Positions 6,056 to 6,180 of a DNA stretch of 6,180 nt are shown piece by piece. The DNA is taken from positions 1-6,180 of the forward strand of contig CAADSS010000106.1 in NCBI GenBank assembly GCA_900751695.1. The letters run 5' to 3'. The translations under genes were made by a program, and so were the position numbers. This DNA is from an uncultured Collinsella sp. (lineage in GTDB: Bacteria > Actinomycetota > Coriobacteriia > Coriobacteriales > Coriobacteriaceae). Every line of letters starts with the position of its first letter. Position 1 is the first letter of the stretch. The notes under the pieces are model-generated. The model ran no database searches. It was not told the origin of the DNA and saw only the letters and a program-made list of their open reading frames with translations.

Positions 6056-6101
6056 TGGGGCACAGTTTCCGTTAGACAGCTCAACCGGAAACTGTGCCCC
6101 A
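6056..6101 (+). terminator. Hairpin 2, probable intrinsic terminator
   Basis: The arms 6057-6071 and 6086-6100 are perfectly complementary over 15 bp, with a further T-A pair (6056 and 6101) and a 14-nt loop. ATTATTTT follows directly, which gives the T-rich tail of a Rho-independent terminator on the plus strand. It is the best candidate for the end of the regulator transcript if hairpin 1 is leaky. Confidence 0.7.
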
Positions 6102-6180
6102 TTATTTTGCCGAATACTGGGTCGCGGGCTTTCCAGCACGGGGGCCCCGCGGACCGGGCGGGCGGGGCGGGCGGCGCGGC
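6102..6180. other. G-rich tract at the right edge
   Basis: I see no supportable gene here. After the terminator tail the composition changes to almost pure G+C from about 6139. The tract includes the palindrome GGGGCCCC (6141-6148) and four G-runs separated by single C residues (6156-6171), the pattern of a G-quadruplex with one-base loops on the plus strand. It could be intergenic structure or the edge of a neighbouring gene with Gly, Ala, Pro or Arg-rich coding; the window ends too soon to tell. Confidence 0.4.

Noticed and set aside
5827..6102. A 91-codon minus-strand frame running from the hairpins into the regulator
   Set aside because: Its first part is the translation of the two hairpins and the rest is antisense to the regulator, so it does not look like a real protein.

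Overview
The window is a compact GC-rich bacterial locus (about 60% G+C by eye). A three-gene operon on the minus strand runs from about 4640 down to the left edge, and a divergent LacI-family regulator lies on the plus strand. The operon genes are homologues of E. coli EbgA (GH2 beta-galactosidase, large subunit), EbgC (YhcH/YjgK/YiaL-family small subunit) and YgjI (APC-superfamily permease, cut by the left edge after 325 codons). The order ebgA-ebgC-ygjI matches E. coli K-12 as I remember it. G+C content, codon use and the structured intergenic DNA suggest a gut actinobacterium, possibly Coriobacteriia such as Collinsella; this assignment is an inference and tentative.

Layout from left to right: 1-975 ygjI-like permease (minus, partial); 976-1128 short gap with a possible weak internal promoter and a small hairpin; 1129-1584 ebgC (minus); 1588-4596 ebgA (minus), 3 nt from ebgC, with the ebgC Shine-Dalgarno inside the last ebgA codons; 4597-4972 divergent control region; 4973-5989 lacI-type regulator (plus); 5990-6180 non-coding DNA with two related 44-nt hairpins, a 10-bp palindrome between them and a very G-rich tract at the right edge.

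The control region carries three identical 14-bp sites, each with a perfect CAACCGGTTG palindrome and the central CpG typical of LacI-family operators. One lies at the predicted ebgA transcription start, one on its -35 element and one about 83 bp upstream. The third is fused to a second, overlapping palindrome. The simplest reading is that the adjacent regulator represses the operon until a galactoside-type ligand is present.

The genes would work together as uptake (YgjI-like), hydrolysis of a beta-galactoside (EbgA with EbgC) and control (LacI type). The unusual feature is the pairing of a galactosidase with a transporter from an amino-acid/polyamine superfamily instead of a sugar carrier. 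Its recurrence in distant bacteria suggests that the physiological substrate may be something other than free lactose. No mobile element, CRISPR array, tRNA or rRNA is visible.
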